From: an uncultured Flavobacteriales bacterium
GTDB taxonomy: Bacteria; Bacteroidota; Bacteroidia; Flavobacteriales; UBA1820
Direction: 5' to 3'
Length of the DNA stretch: 53,587 bases
NCBI GenBank assembly: GCA_902478645.1
Contig: CABSLV010000014.1
Location: 1-53,587, forward strand
Position 1 is the stretch's first letter; each line of letters opens with the position of its first letter. The notes under the pieces are model-generated. The model did not search any database. It was not told the DNA's origin and saw nothing but the letters and a program-made list of their open reading frames with translations. Positions 34,180 through 45,364 of the stretch are shown in pieces. Both the position numbers and the translations under genes were made by a program.

Positions 34180-35604
34180 ATGGCCGATTCTGTTCTTTTC
34201 CAACGCATCCTCACCCACTTCCCCTACGAGCCCTCCCCGGAGCAACGCTCGGCCATGGAAGCCTTGGCCGAGTTCCTGAATCCCGACAGCCGTCAACGGG
34301 TCTTCATCCTGCGCGGATATGCCGGAACAGGCAAAACAAGCCTGGTCGCCGCATTGGTACGCGCCCTGCACGACGCCGGACGCGAAGCTTTCCTGATGGC
34401 TCCCACCGGACGTGCAGCCAAGGTGATGGCCGGCTACTCCGGCACCGCCGCCCGCACCATCCACAAACAGATCTACGCCGTCGTCCCCCGCAGCGGAGGC
34501 GGGATGAGTTTTGTCCTGCGTCCCAACAAATCCAAAAACGCCGTATTTCTGGTCGACGAGGCCTCGATGCTCACCGACCGGACGGGAGATTCGCTCACCG
34601 ATGCCTCGTCATCGCTTCTGGACGACCTGGTAAGCTACGTATTTCACGCACCCGGCAGCCGGCTCATCCTGGTGGGCGACCGCGCCCAGTTGCCTCCCGT
34701 AGGTTACGAAGATTCCCCGGCGCTGGAGGGACGCACTTTTGAAAACGGATACGGGCTTTACTGCACCGAAATCGATCTGACCCGCGTATATCGACAGAGC
34801 GGGCAATCGGCCATCCTACAGAACGCCACCCGGGTCCGCCAGGCGATGGAAAGCAGTGAAACTCTTCCCTGGGGCAGCCTGAAATTCCGAACCGGCAGCG
34901 ACTTCATCCGCTTGGAAGACGGCTACGACATCCAAAGTGCCATCGAAGGGGCCTACAGCCAGGAAGGGCTTTCGGAAACCATCCTGATCACCCGCTCGAA
35001 CAAACGGGCCGGGGCGTTCAACGCTCAGATCCGCTCCCGGATACTCCTTTCGGAAGGCGAAATCGCCTCCGGAGACCTGCTGATGGTGGTAAAAAACAAC
35101 TACTTCTGGGTCGAAGAGACCTCCCCTTGCGGATTTATCGCCAATGGAGATCTGGCCGAGGTGATGAGCGTGCGCCGCGAGGAAGAACTCTACGGCATGC
35201 GCTTTGCCCGGGTGGAACTGTCCTTGACGGACTACCCGCAGATGCCCAAATTCGAGGCACTCATCCTACTGGACACCCTTTACAGCCAGGCGCCTGCCTT
35301 GCCTGAAGACCGTGCCCGAGCTTTTTTCGAACAGGTCATGCTCGACTACGAAGACCTTCCGCCCCGCAAGCGTTTCGAGGCGTTGGCCAAAAACGAGTAC
35401 TACAATGCCATTCAGGTAAAGTTCGGCTATGCCGTTACCTGCCACAAAGCCCAGGGCGGGGGCTGGGACAACGTACTGATCGAACAGGTCTGGATGCCCG
35501 AACCGAAACTCTCGCGGGAATACCTCCGCTGGCTCTACACCGCCATCACCCGCGCACGGAAACGGGTGTACCTCATCGGATTTCCGGACGAATTTTTTGA
35601 ATAA
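34180..35604 (+). CDS. RecD-like ATP-dependent DNA helicase
   Basis: A 474-residue superfamily 1 helicase. Walker A is GYAGTGKTSL near residue 46, Walker B VFLVDEASML, motif III VGDRAQLPPVGYE. Motif IV is ILITRSNKRAGAFN, and the C-terminal UvrD_C_2 part has VTCHKAQGGGWDNV and YTAITRARKRVYLIG. It lacks the RecB-binding N-terminus of RecD and is shorter than RecD2, a common stand-alone form in Bacteroidota. The frame is open upstream to 33805, but the ATG at 34180 just follows the promoter repeat. Confidence 0.9.
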   Translation: MADSVLFQRILTHFPYEPSPEQRSAMEALAEFLNPDSRQRVFILRGYAGTGKTSLVAALVRALHDAGREAFLMAPTGRAAKVMAGYSGTAARTIHKQIYAVVPRSGGGMSFVLRPNKSKNAVFLVDEASMLTDRTGDSLTDASSSLLDDLVSYVFHAPGSRLILVGDRAQLPPVGYEDSPALEGRTFENGYGLYCTEIDLTRVYRQSGQSAILQNATRVRQAMESSETLPWGSLKFRTGSDFIRLEDGYDIQSAIEGAYSQEGLSETILITRSNKRAGAFNAQIRSRILLSEGEIASGDLLMVVKNNYFWVEETSPCGFIANGDLAEVMSVRREEELYGMRFARVELSLTDYPQMPKFEALILLDTLYSQAPALPEDRARAFFEQVMLDYEDLPPRKRFEALAKNEYYNAIQVKFGYAVTCHKAQGGGWDNVLIEQVWMPEPKLSREYLRWLYTAITRARKRVYLIGFPDEFFE

Positions 35605-35759
35605 CCCCAGGGGGTTCCACCAAACAAGTTTCCTCCGACACATCGCGAAACCCCGTCCCAAAAACCCCTTCTCTCAAACATACAAAAAGCCAAGTCCCTA
35701 TTCACAAGCCTCTTGCGCTTCTCAAAAACGGACTTTCACAATTATTTATCTTTTTTTGC

Positions 35760-35791
35760 CTTGAATATGTGAAATAATAAAACTACATTTG
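35760..35791 (+). promoter_or_regulatory. Promoter of the WecA-type gene
   Basis: CTTG at 35760-35763, 20 bases, then TACATTTG at 35784-35791, 46 bases before the ATG. The rest of the 233-base gap is AT-rich with no gene. Confidence 0.7.
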
Positions 35792-35837
35792 ACCACCAAA
35801 GCACTATCGGTCAATCAGCACAACATCAAGTTCGGAT

Positions 35838-36923
35838 ATGGAGATTTTATTGTCCGGAGTAGTGGCGTTTGCCATCTGTCTGCTCGTTACGCCTTTTCTT
35901 ATAAAACTTCTGATGCGGTTCAGAGCCATCGACAGCGGAGGCGGACGAAAGATACACCGCGGTTCGGTACCGACCATGGGAGGCTTGGCCATATTTGTTT
36001 CTGTCATCGCAACCATTGCCATGTTCTCTCCCGCCATCCTGTTTACACGTGCCATCCCTTACGTGATCGGCGCTATTTCGCTCATGGCACTCCTGGGTTT
36101 TGCGGACGACGCGCTCAACCTCAAGCCCAACCGAAAACTCTTCATCATGGTAGTCGGGGCAACCTTGGTGTATATCGCCGGCATCCGGATATGGAGCCTG
36201 CATGGCTTTTTCGGCATCCATGAACTACCCCCGGTAGCTTCCTATTTTATTACCGTCTTTACCATCATCGTGATCATCAATGCCTACAACCTGATCGACG
36301 GCATCGACGGACTGGCCGGCGGCATCGGCGCAACAACGTTGTTTTGTTTCGCACTGTGGTTCATGCTGATGGGAAATATGTTCGGACTGGTCCTCTGCCT
36401 GTCCTTTACGGGAGCCCTGCTTGCTTTCTTGCATTACAACTGGGCCCCTGCCCGGGTCTTCATGGGCGATACGGGTAGTTTGATGATCGGCATGACGTGC
36501 GCCATCTGCACCTTGATCTTCATTCGGGAAAACAGCATGATGCCAACGAATGCCCCTTTTTACTTCAAAGGATATGTAGCAGCCGGAGTAACCTTCGTTG
36601 CATACCCTTTATACGACACTCTGCGGGTTTTTATCATCCGCATCCGGGAACACCGTTCACCCTTCTCCCCGGACACCCAGCACACCCACCACTACCTGCT
36701 CCGACTGGGATACTCACACAGTAAGGTAACGACCATTATCCTGATCGTCAATTTTGCAAACATGGTCGTATTCTGGGTTCTGTCGTATTTCATCCACAGC
36801 TATTACGTGGTACCCATCATCCTTCTGGCCGCTTTCCTGGGAGCCAAATACCTGCGGAGAGTAGAAAACCGAAACCGTCTGGTCGAAATAGAGCAAGGCG
36901 ACAAACCAAAACAAGTGAAATAA
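35838..36923 (+). CDS. WecA/MraY-family polyprenyl-phosphate sugar-1-phosphate transferase
   Basis: A 361-residue membrane enzyme with about ten helices. Family motifs: FADDALNLKPNRK (Mg-binding DD), NAYNLIDGIDGLAGGIG, FMGDTGSLMIGM and the histidine-rich loop HRSPFSPDTQHTHHYLLRLG. The last loop with HTHH marks the WecA/TagO side rather than MraY. It probably loads a HexNAc-1-phosphate onto undecaprenyl phosphate, starting O-antigen, capsule or other surface glycan synthesis. No glycosyltransferase genes are adjacent. Confidence 0.9.
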   Translation: MEILLSGVVAFAICLLVTPFLIKLLMRFRAIDSGGGRKIHRGSVPTMGGLAIFVSVIATIAMFSPAILFTRAIPYVIGAISLMALLGFADDALNLKPNRKLFIMVVGATLVYIAGIRIWSLHGFFGIHELPPVASYFITVFTIIVIINAYNLIDGIDGLAGGIGATTLFCFALWFMLMGNMFGLVLCLSFTGALLAFLHYNWAPARVFMGDTGSLMIGMTCAICTLIFIRENSMMPTNAPFYFKGYVAAGVTFVAYPLYDTLRVFIIRIREHRSPFSPDTQHTHHYLLRLGYSHSKVTTIILIVNFANMVVFWVLSYFIHSYYVVPIILLAAFLGAKYLRRVENRNRLVEIEQGDKPKQVK

Positions 36924-36954
36924 GCCCCTTCGACCCCTTTTCGCTCCAGGGACA

Positions 36955-37872
36955 TCATTGCTCCCCACCGAGCGAACATTCGACAAAACGGAACACCCGG
37001 CGGACAAATTCCTCGGGATACAGGACTTCCGGAGCCTCCATTCCACCATGTTTGGCACCCGGAGCCACCCACAATTCTTTTTTGATGCCATCGGGCAGAG
37101 CGTCGAAAATATCCTCCGCCATCCAAACCGGAGTACGCTCGTCGTTTTGCCCCACGACGATCAGAATATCCTTGCCGAAAGTATCCGCCAAAGCCAAAGG
37201 CATCTTCCCAACCGGGAAATCCTCCGGCACCAGAAGCTGGGTGGAATCCTTACCGACGGCCTTCTGCAATATGGGAATCACCTGCTCAAAAGACGTCGGC
37301 ACCCCCCGCAGGATACAGCCTTTCACCGACGGATCTCCCTCCGCAGCGATCATCGACAAGTAAGCCCCGGTCGACCAGCCCAGCAAGTATATCCCCCCGG
37401 GAAGTACCTCGGGCTGCGCGCTCACCTGCCGGATAACCGCCCGATAGTCTTCCAACATCTCGGTGTAACACAAATAGTCGGGATCCATCGGAAAGGGATC
37501 GCTCGCCCCGAATCCCCTCCAGTCGAACGTGGCCACATTGTAGCCCCGGGATGTAAATTGCACCGCCAGGAACAGCTGATAATAGGACATATTGCCTGCA
37601 TCGCCGTTGCAGATAAGGATCGTCGGCCGTTTTTCATCGTCCAATGTCCGATAAGCAAGCGGTGTATCGCTGCCGGCATCCGCCCCGGGAGTCTCCTGCG
37701 CAGGAAAAAACCACGTCCGGATCCGGTAACCGTCCTGCGTACACACATCGAGCGTCTTGTAGATCAATCCCAAATGCTCCGGCAGGCGTACATACGTCCT
37801 GTCCGGACGAATGCCCTTTGCCGGAGGGATCACGCAGCAGAGCAAGCATAAAAACAATATCGCCTTTTTCAT
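36955..37872 (-). CDS. Secreted alpha/beta hydrolase
   Basis: A 305-residue protein with a signal peptide (KKAILFLCLLCCVIPPAKG) and an alpha/beta-hydrolase fold. The oxyanion region is ICNGDAGNMSYY, the nucleophile elbow LLGWSTGAYLS, the acid probably in VVGQNDERTP, and the His in PGAKHGGMEAPE. It resembles the BAAT/esterase-like 'BEM46' type. The substrate is unknown. The ATG at 37872 gives a proper signal; the longer frame overlaps the promoter. Confidence 0.82.
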   Translation of the reverse strand: MKKAILFLCLLCCVIPPAKGIRPDRTYVRLPEHLGLIYKTLDVCTQDGYRIRTWFFPAQETPGADAGSDTPLAYRTLDDEKRPTILICNGDAGNMSYYQLFLAVQFTSRGYNVATFDWRGFGASDPFPMDPDYLCYTEMLEDYRAVIRQVSAQPEVLPGGIYLLGWSTGAYLSMIAAEGDPSVKGCILRGVPTSFEQVIPILQKAVGKDSTQLLVPEDFPVGKMPLALADTFGKDILIVVGQNDERTPVWMAEDIFDALPDGIKKELWVAPGAKHGGMEAPEVLYPEEFVRRVFRFVECSLGGEQ

Positions 37873-37891
37873 CCTTTCCTTTTTTTGCGCA

Positions 37892-37899
37892 CAAAGATA
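37892..37899 (-). promoter_or_regulatory. -7 element for the alpha/beta hydrolase gene
   Basis: Minus strand TATCTTTG, exact match, 20 bases before the ATG, with TTCG 19 bases upstream as a weak -33. Confidence 0.5.
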
Positions 37900-38064
37900 G
37901 GCGCGCTGATGTATTTTACGAAAAAATATCCGCAAACCTCTGCGCATCCGTCTCCCGAAAGGCAACTTAACCCGTAATCTTCCCCCTCTCACAAAAACAA
38001 AAACACATTCATTCCCAGCCCCCTAAAAGAAAACGAAAAAGTTTCGGACAAAAACTTCCCGAGG

Positions 38065-38095
38065 TTTGCTTCAAGCAAAAAAAGTCGTATATTTG
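38065..38095 (+). promoter_or_regulatory. Consensus promoter of rpmH
   Basis: TTTG at 38065-38068, 19 bases, then TATATTTG at 38088-38095. A perfect match to the Bacteroidota consensus, as expected for a ribosomal protein gene. It gives a leader of about 60 bases. Confidence 0.85.
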
Positions 38096-38162
38096 CACCC
38101 GGCTTATCTAACGAGCCGACGTCGTTTCACGGAACTTTAAGAAAAAGAACAGTTATACAGCG

Positions 38163-38321
38163 ATGAAAAGAACATTCCAACCTCACGTGCGCAAGCGCAG
38201 GAACAAACATGGGTTCCGCGAACGTATGGCCACCGCCAACGGCCGCAAGGTATTGGCTGCCCGCCGCGCAAAAGGCCGCGCAAAACTTACGGTATCATGC
38301 GAAACTCGTCACAGAAAATAA
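38163..38321 (+). CDS. rpmH: 50S ribosomal protein bL34
   Basis: A 52-residue very basic protein: MKRTFQPHVRKRRNKHGFRE, then RMATANGRKVLAARRAKGR, the full bL34 pattern, ending with a short extra tail LTVSCETRHRK. It is too short for a typical ORF scan. In many bacteria rpmH sits with rnpA, yidC and dnaA near the origin; here it is alone, behind a consensus promoter and before its own terminator, with carB next. Confidence 0.97.
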   Translation: MKRTFQPHVRKRRNKHGFRERMATANGRKVLAARRAKGRAKLTVSCETRHRK

Positions 38322-38345
38322 AAGGATGAGGTGATATTGAAGATG

Positions 38346-38383
38346 AAAGAGGGGCGTTACCACTTCGGTATCTCCCCTTTTTT
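38346..38383 (+). terminator. Terminator between rpmH and carB
   Basis: AAAGAGGGG pairs with CCCCTTTTT, with an inner TACC-ACTTC-GGTA stem, ending in a T-run. It separates rpmH from carB. Confidence 0.75.
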
Positions 38384-38489
38384 ATAAGGGTAAGCGAAAA
38401 GGCTCCCGCCGGGGTTCCCCTCCCTGTCCGAAAAAAAGGAGGGATCGTCTGCAAAAAGAAGGGTTTTCAAAAAAATACGTTTTTTCCAC

Positions 38490-41336
<2,847 letters not shown>

Positions 41337-41361
41337 CGGTTCAAACCCGCGACATACTATT

Positions 41362-41397
41362 TCGGGGCGGAAGGTAAACCTTCCGCCCCGATTTTTT
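41362..41397 (+). terminator. Terminator of carB
   Basis: A perfect 13-bp stem TCGGGGCGGAAGG/CCTTCCGCCCCGA with loop TAAA, then a T6 run, 25 bases after the stop. Confidence 0.88.
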
Positions 41398-41442
41398 CCC
41401 GTCCCTTCCTCATTGGGGAAAAAAGAGGGAATGCCCCCCTTC

Positions 41443-41526
41443 TCTCTTTGTCCAATGAATCCTTACTTACCTCCTACAAACACAAACCTCCCTGCCGAAC
41501 GACGCCGCAGGGAGGTATTTTTCTAA
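41443..41526 (+). ncRNA. Candidate small transcript or micro-ORF ending in a terminator
   Basis: TCTCTTTG (41443-41450, one base off the -7 consensus) precedes a 10-bp hairpin ACCTCCCTGC/GCAGGGAGGT (41486-41516) followed by ATTTTT. A 23-codon ORF with ATG at 41455 and TAA at 41524-41526 encodes MNPYLPPTNTNLPAERRRRE plus VFF, with four Arg codons in the hairpin. With no plus-strand gene downstream, a free-standing small RNA or peptide is the simplest reading. Confidence 0.35.
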
Positions 41527-41611
41527 AAACGACTAGCAGAAATGCGGGGAACTCTTCCCCCTGCATTCCTCGGACGGACGTATGCCGACGGGCTTAACCG
41601 GGGAAAGGGAC

Positions 41612-42247
41612 TTATTTCCCTGCCTTGTAAGCCTGGAAATCCGCCGTATCGTAAAACTGGGCGACCGTCTTGAACTCGCCACCGTCCCGACTTTCGGAAA
41701 TCCCGATCGTGATCGTCTTTTCCGCCAGGCGCCAACGATACACCTGCACGATGTAGCCCGGTTCCAAGCCCGTGGAACGCGGCATACCGTTGTCGGTGGT
41801 GGGCTTGCCATAAGTACGGCCAAAATAGTCGCGGAGGTTGGCTACCTCACTGCGGATCTCGGTCTCGTAACGCGACACCGGTTTGTACAGGTCGTCCGCC
41901 GTGGTGATGTCCACCCGGTAGAGCCGGTCCTGATAAAAAAACAGAGTAACGCGATAGGTGAGATCCCCTATTTTTTCCTGAAAGTTGCTGATGGCCGGGG
42001 TATCCTTGTCCAGGAACCAGTCCTTGAACTGGGGCAAAGCCGCCACTTGGTCGAAACTCATACCGAACTCCGCCGTACCATACGCCGTTTTGACCGGTGC
42101 TTTCGGAGTCGGGGCTTGCTGGGGCGCCTGCGCCGGAGTAGCGGGGGCCGCAGCGGTTGCCTGCGGAGCCTGAAAGTCAGCGGAAGAAGATTTGCACCCC
42201 GCCGAAAGAGCGAGCGGAGCAAACAGCAAAACAAATAAAGCCTTCAT
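41612..42247 (-). CDS. Lipoprotein of unknown function
   Basis: A 211-residue protein with lipoprotein signal KALFVLLFAPLALSAGC (Cys18), then an Ala/Pro/Gln-rich linker (about 28-55) and a compact domain from about 60: TAYGTAEFGMSFDQVAALPQ, RVTLFFYQDRLYRVDI, YRWRLAEKTITIGISES. The domain resembles small periplasmic beta-rich modules, but I cannot name it. The ATG at 42247 is chosen because it begins the signal. It follows the lipid kinase gene on the same strand after 56 bases. Confidence 0.75.
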   Translation of the reverse strand: MKALFVLLFAPLALSAGCKSSSADFQAPQATAAAPATPAQAPQQAPTPKAPVKTAYGTAEFGMSFDQVAALPQFKDWFLDKDTPAISNFQEKIGDLTYRVTLFFYQDRLYRVDITTADDLYKPVSRYETEIRSEVANLRDYFGRTYGKPTTDNGMPRSTGLEPGYIVQVYRWRLAEKTITIGISESRDGGEFKTVAQFYDTADFQAYKAGK

Positions 42248-42303
42248 ACGATTCGATGAATATAAATAACTGTCCATTCTTTCATTATTCTTTCATTTCT
42301 CCC

Positions 42304-43185
42304 TCAACGCGGAGTGCGGCAGAAGAGCACGGGCACTTTCTCCTCCTCCATTTCGATCTCCAGATGGTTGAACCGGCCGCCCACTTCCCCGTCTACCTGC
42401 AAGGTGGTAACGCGGGATATGTCCACGCTGGCCTTGCGCCCCGAGATACAGAAATAGTTGTCGTACTTCATTTCGTTGAAAAACTTGGTCCAACCGGCGC
42501 GCACTACGGCACCCAGATTGATCCGCCCGATGACGATGATCTCGAAACGGTTGTCGAACGGGTTGCCTTTCACATTGAACGTCAACCCCGATCCGTAGCG
42601 TGTGCCGTTGGCAATGGCCAACATCGCTCCCTTCTTCTCGTACTGCCGGCCGTCCACCGTAAAGCGGAAACGGTAGGTCTCCTGCGCCCGCACCGCTCCG
42701 AACAGATACTTGGCATAGGTGAGGATGCCCCGATTCTTGTCCTGCTCGTAAGCCTTGACCAACTGGGCATTCAGACCGACGTCCGCCACATGCATGGAGT
42801 CGATCCCGTTGATCCGCACCAGGTCCAGGTTACGGGTATGGTAAGTGGCCATCAACATCTCGAAACTCTCCCAGGGCGAGTCGCCCGAAGGCAAGTCTTC
42901 CCGCATCCCGTTGGCCGAACCCATCGGGATATACGCTACGGGAATCCCCATCCCCTTGACCGCCGAGCAAATCTCGCGGAACGTCCCGTCGCCTCCCACC
43001 GAGAACACCCGGTCGGGCGCATAGGCTTCGACCCGCCGGCGGATCTTTTCGGCGTCCTGCTGCCCGGAGGTATAGAAAAATTCGTAATCTATTCCGTAAG
43101 TATAACAATAGTCGTTGATGTTATTCACAAAATAACTTTTATCTTTACCTCCGGATATAGGGTTTACAACGTATAGGACTTTCAT
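42304..43185 (-). CDS. Diacylglycerol/sphingosine kinase-family lipid kinase
   Basis: A 293-residue DAGK_cat protein. The start MKVLYVVNPISGGKDK is the family signature, followed by the nucleotide site SVGGDGTFREICSAV and IPMGSANGMRED. The C-terminal domain carries ADVGLNAQLVKAYE and LAIANGTRYGSG. It phosphorylates a lipid alcohol: diacylglycerol, or, in this sphingolipid-making phylum, possibly a sphingoid base. It is divergent from the APP1-type phosphatase gene, with only 27 bases between start codons. An ATG at 43209 in frame would overlap that gap. Confidence 0.88.
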   Translation of the reverse strand: MKVLYVVNPISGGKDKSYFVNNINDYCYTYGIDYEFFYTSGQQDAEKIRRRVEAYAPDRVFSVGGDGTFREICSAVKGMGIPVAYIPMGSANGMREDLPSGDSPWESFEMLMATYHTRNLDLVRINGIDSMHVADVGLNAQLVKAYEQDKNRGILTYAKYLFGAVRAQETYRFRFTVDGRQYEKKGAMLAIANGTRYGSGLTFNVKGNPFDNRFEIIVIGRINLGAVVRAGWTKFFNEMKYDNYFCISGRKASVDISRVTTLQVDGEVGGRFNHLEIEMEEEKVPVLFCRTPR

Positions 43186-43212
43186 AGTCGTTACCAGTAA
43201 GAAAACCATCTC

Positions 43213-44178
43213 GTGGAAAGGCACATTCCGATACTGACGTATTACAGCTACCTTTCGGTGGGCAAGTACATACGGTTTGCCGGCACCATCCTGCGCGCTC
43301 CTGCGGATATGTTGTATATCGGAGACGAAAATACGACTTTTCAGCATATAAAAAACCTTTACAAGCTCTATACCCCTCATTTTTTCAAGAATGCGATGCT
43401 CGAGGTGCGTTACCGGGGGTATTTCACCTTGTGCAACATCGACTCCAAAGGCAACTTCGTGGTACCCCTGCCGGAAGAGAGCGAGGAATTCCTCATCGAC
43501 GACATCCGCATCCGCCTGATCATCGACAACTTCGGCTACACGGTCTATGCCCCCAACCTGTTCCACGAACGCCTCTACATCAGCGACTACAAATACGGAC
43601 TGATCACCGACATCGACGATACCATCCTGCATACCGGAGCCACGACCTTCTTCACGCGGCTCAAGCAGATCATCTTCACCCGCCCGGACGAACGGCGCTC
43701 GATCGAAGGGATGCCCGAGGTGTATCGCCGACTGGCTGCCGACGGAGCCAAGATCTTCTACGTGTCCAACAGCGAAGCCAACCTTTTCCCGGTCATCTCC
43801 ACCTTCCTGCACAGCCACCGTTTCCCCCAGGGAGCGTGCTTTCTGCGCAAGAACAAACTCCTGTCCTACTTCCTGCACCACAAGAAGGGACACCGTTCGC
43901 CCATCTCGCACAAACTGCGCGTGATCTCCATGCTGATGCGCACCCAGCCCAAAAAGCGCTTCATCCTGGTGGGAGACAACGGCCAGCACGACCCTGTCAT
44001 CTACAAAGAAGTGATCCGGCGATTCCCGGGACGGGTAAGCTACGTCTTCCTGCGGGACATCCACGACAAGATAGGCCTCAAGCGCCAATGCTGGGGCGGG
44101 GTACCGGTCCTGTTCTACAGTTCGCTCAACGACATCAAACCGTTCATCTCCACCCGGTTGAATGCCGATTTTTCCTGA
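43213..44178 (+). CDS. APP1-type (DUF2183) lipid phosphatase
   Basis: A 321-residue protein starting with GTG. Its catalytic core fits the HAD-like APP1 family: DxDxT in LITDIDDTILHTG near 140, FYVSNSEANLFPVI near 180, and FILVGDNGQHDPVIYKE near 255. APP1 homologues remove phosphate from phosphatidic acid. Facing a lipid kinase and followed by an acyltransferase, it suggests a local lipid phosphorylation cycle. The next gene's possible start at 44162 overlaps its end. Confidence 0.88.
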   Translation: MERHIPILTYYSYLSVGKYIRFAGTILRAPADMLYIGDENTTFQHIKNLYKLYTPHFFKNAMLEVRYRGYFTLCNIDSKGNFVVPLPEESEEFLIDDIRIRLIIDNFGYTVYAPNLFHERLYISDYKYGLITDIDDTILHTGATTFFTRLKQIIFTRPDERRSIEGMPEVYRRLAADGAKIFYVSNSEANLFPVISTFLHSHRFPQGACFLRKNKLLSYFLHHKKGHRSPISHKLRVISMLMRTQPKKRFILVGDNGQHDPVIYKEVIRRFPGRVSYVFLRDIHDKIGLKRQCWGGVPVLFYSSLNDIKPFISTRLNADFS

Positions 44179-44206
44179 CAAAACACACAGACACCTGTAC
44201 TCGGAC

Positions 44207-45364
44207 ATGACTGCATACGACAAGACTTTCGACGACATACGCCCTTTCACCGACCAGGAGGCCATCGCCGCCCTCCCGAAAGCTATCCGCATCCCCTACC
44301 TGGAACAAGTGATCCGGTACGGTCTGCCGGATCTCACCCCGGAACAACTCAAAAGCCTGATCGCTTCGTGCACCTGCGTGCGCGATTTTATCGAAAAAGC
44401 CATCTACCCGGCCGTACAGCGCCTGTTGGATCAGACCTCCGAAGGAGTCACCTTCCGCGGGTTGGGCGCACTGGACAAGAACAAAGGCTATCTCTTCCTG
44501 TCCAACCACCGGGACATTGTCATGGACTCGGTCATTCTCAACTACGGCCTTCACATCCAGGGCATGCCCTTGGCACAAAGCGCCATCGGAAACAACCTCG
44601 TCCCTGACGAGAACTTGCTGCTGATCTCCCGCATCAACAAAAACTTCGTCGTGCGCCGCGACCTCTCCCCGCGTGAAACGCTGGTCTTTTCCCAAAAACT
44701 GTCGCGATACATCGGCTACGTACTCTCCCAAGTAGGTGATTCCGTATGGCTCGCACACCGCGAAGGCCGGGCCAAGGACGGCGACGACCGCACCCAAGCA
44801 GGAGTGATCAAGATGCTGACCCTCGCTTCCCGGGGCGGCGATCTGGTGGACTACCTCCGGAGCCTGCGCATCGTCCCGATGGCCATCTCCTACCAATGGG
44901 ATGCCACCGACGCGCTGAAAGTCCGCGAACTGCTGGCCAAACGATCGGGTATGAAGTACGTCAAGGCTCCGGGAGAAGACCTGCACTCCATCATTACCGG
45001 TATTACCGGCTGCAAAGGGGGCATCTGTGTGGCAATGGGCGACGCCCTGAACGAAGAACTTGAACCCCTGCGCACGCTGAACAACGACATGCAGCGCATC
45101 CACGCGGTCTGCCACCTGATGGACCGGCACATCCACCGGCTTTTCCACCTTTTCCCCACGCATTACCTGGCAGCCGACCTGTTGGAAGGCACTTCCCGAC
45201 GGAAGGATCGTTACTCGGCAGCCGACCGGGAGGCCTTCGAGCAGCGCATCCACGCGGTAGTGGCCGCCTGCGGCCAAGACCCCGAGGCACGGGAGGTTCT
45301 GCTGCGCATCTATGCCAACCCGGTGTTCAACCGGGAAAAAACCGAAGAAAACGAAAACGAATGA
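44207..45364 (+). CDS. 1-acyl-glycerol-phosphate acyltransferase-like protein
   Basis: A 385-residue PlsC-type acyltransferase. The catalytic box is FLSNHRDIVMDSV (NHxxxxD); VVRRDLSPRETL and WLAHREGRAKDGDD (substrate box) and VPMAISYQW follow. The C-terminal extension of about 130 residues is longer than in typical PlsC. It sits between a lipid phosphatase and an asparaginase, overlapping ansA by four bases. An ATG at 44162 would add 15 residues, but 44207 is closer to a typical start. Confidence 0.85.
   Translation: MTAYDKTFDDIRPFTDQEAIAALPKAIRIPYLEQVIRYGLPDLTPEQLKSLIASCTCVRDFIEKAIYPAVQRLLDQTSEGVTFRGLGALDKNKGYLFLSNHRDIVMDSVILNYGLHIQGMPLAQSAIGNNLVPDENLLLISRINKNFVVRRDLSPRETLVFSQKLSRYIGYVLSQVGDSVWLAHREGRAKDGDDRTQAGVIKMLTLASRGGDLVDYLRSLRIVPMAISYQWDATDALKVRELLAKRSGMKYVKAPGEDLHSIITGITGCKGGICVAMGDALNEELEPLRTLNNDMQRIHAVCHLMDRHIHRLFHLFPTHYLAADLLEGTSRRKDRYSAADREAFEQRIHAVVAACGQDPEAREVLLRIYANPVFNREKTEENENE

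Noticed and set aside
43186..44292. N-terminal extension of the lipid kinase frame across the APP1-type gene
   Set aside because: The kinase family start MKVLYVVNP lies at 43185. The upstream part is antisense to a clear gene and not kinase-like.
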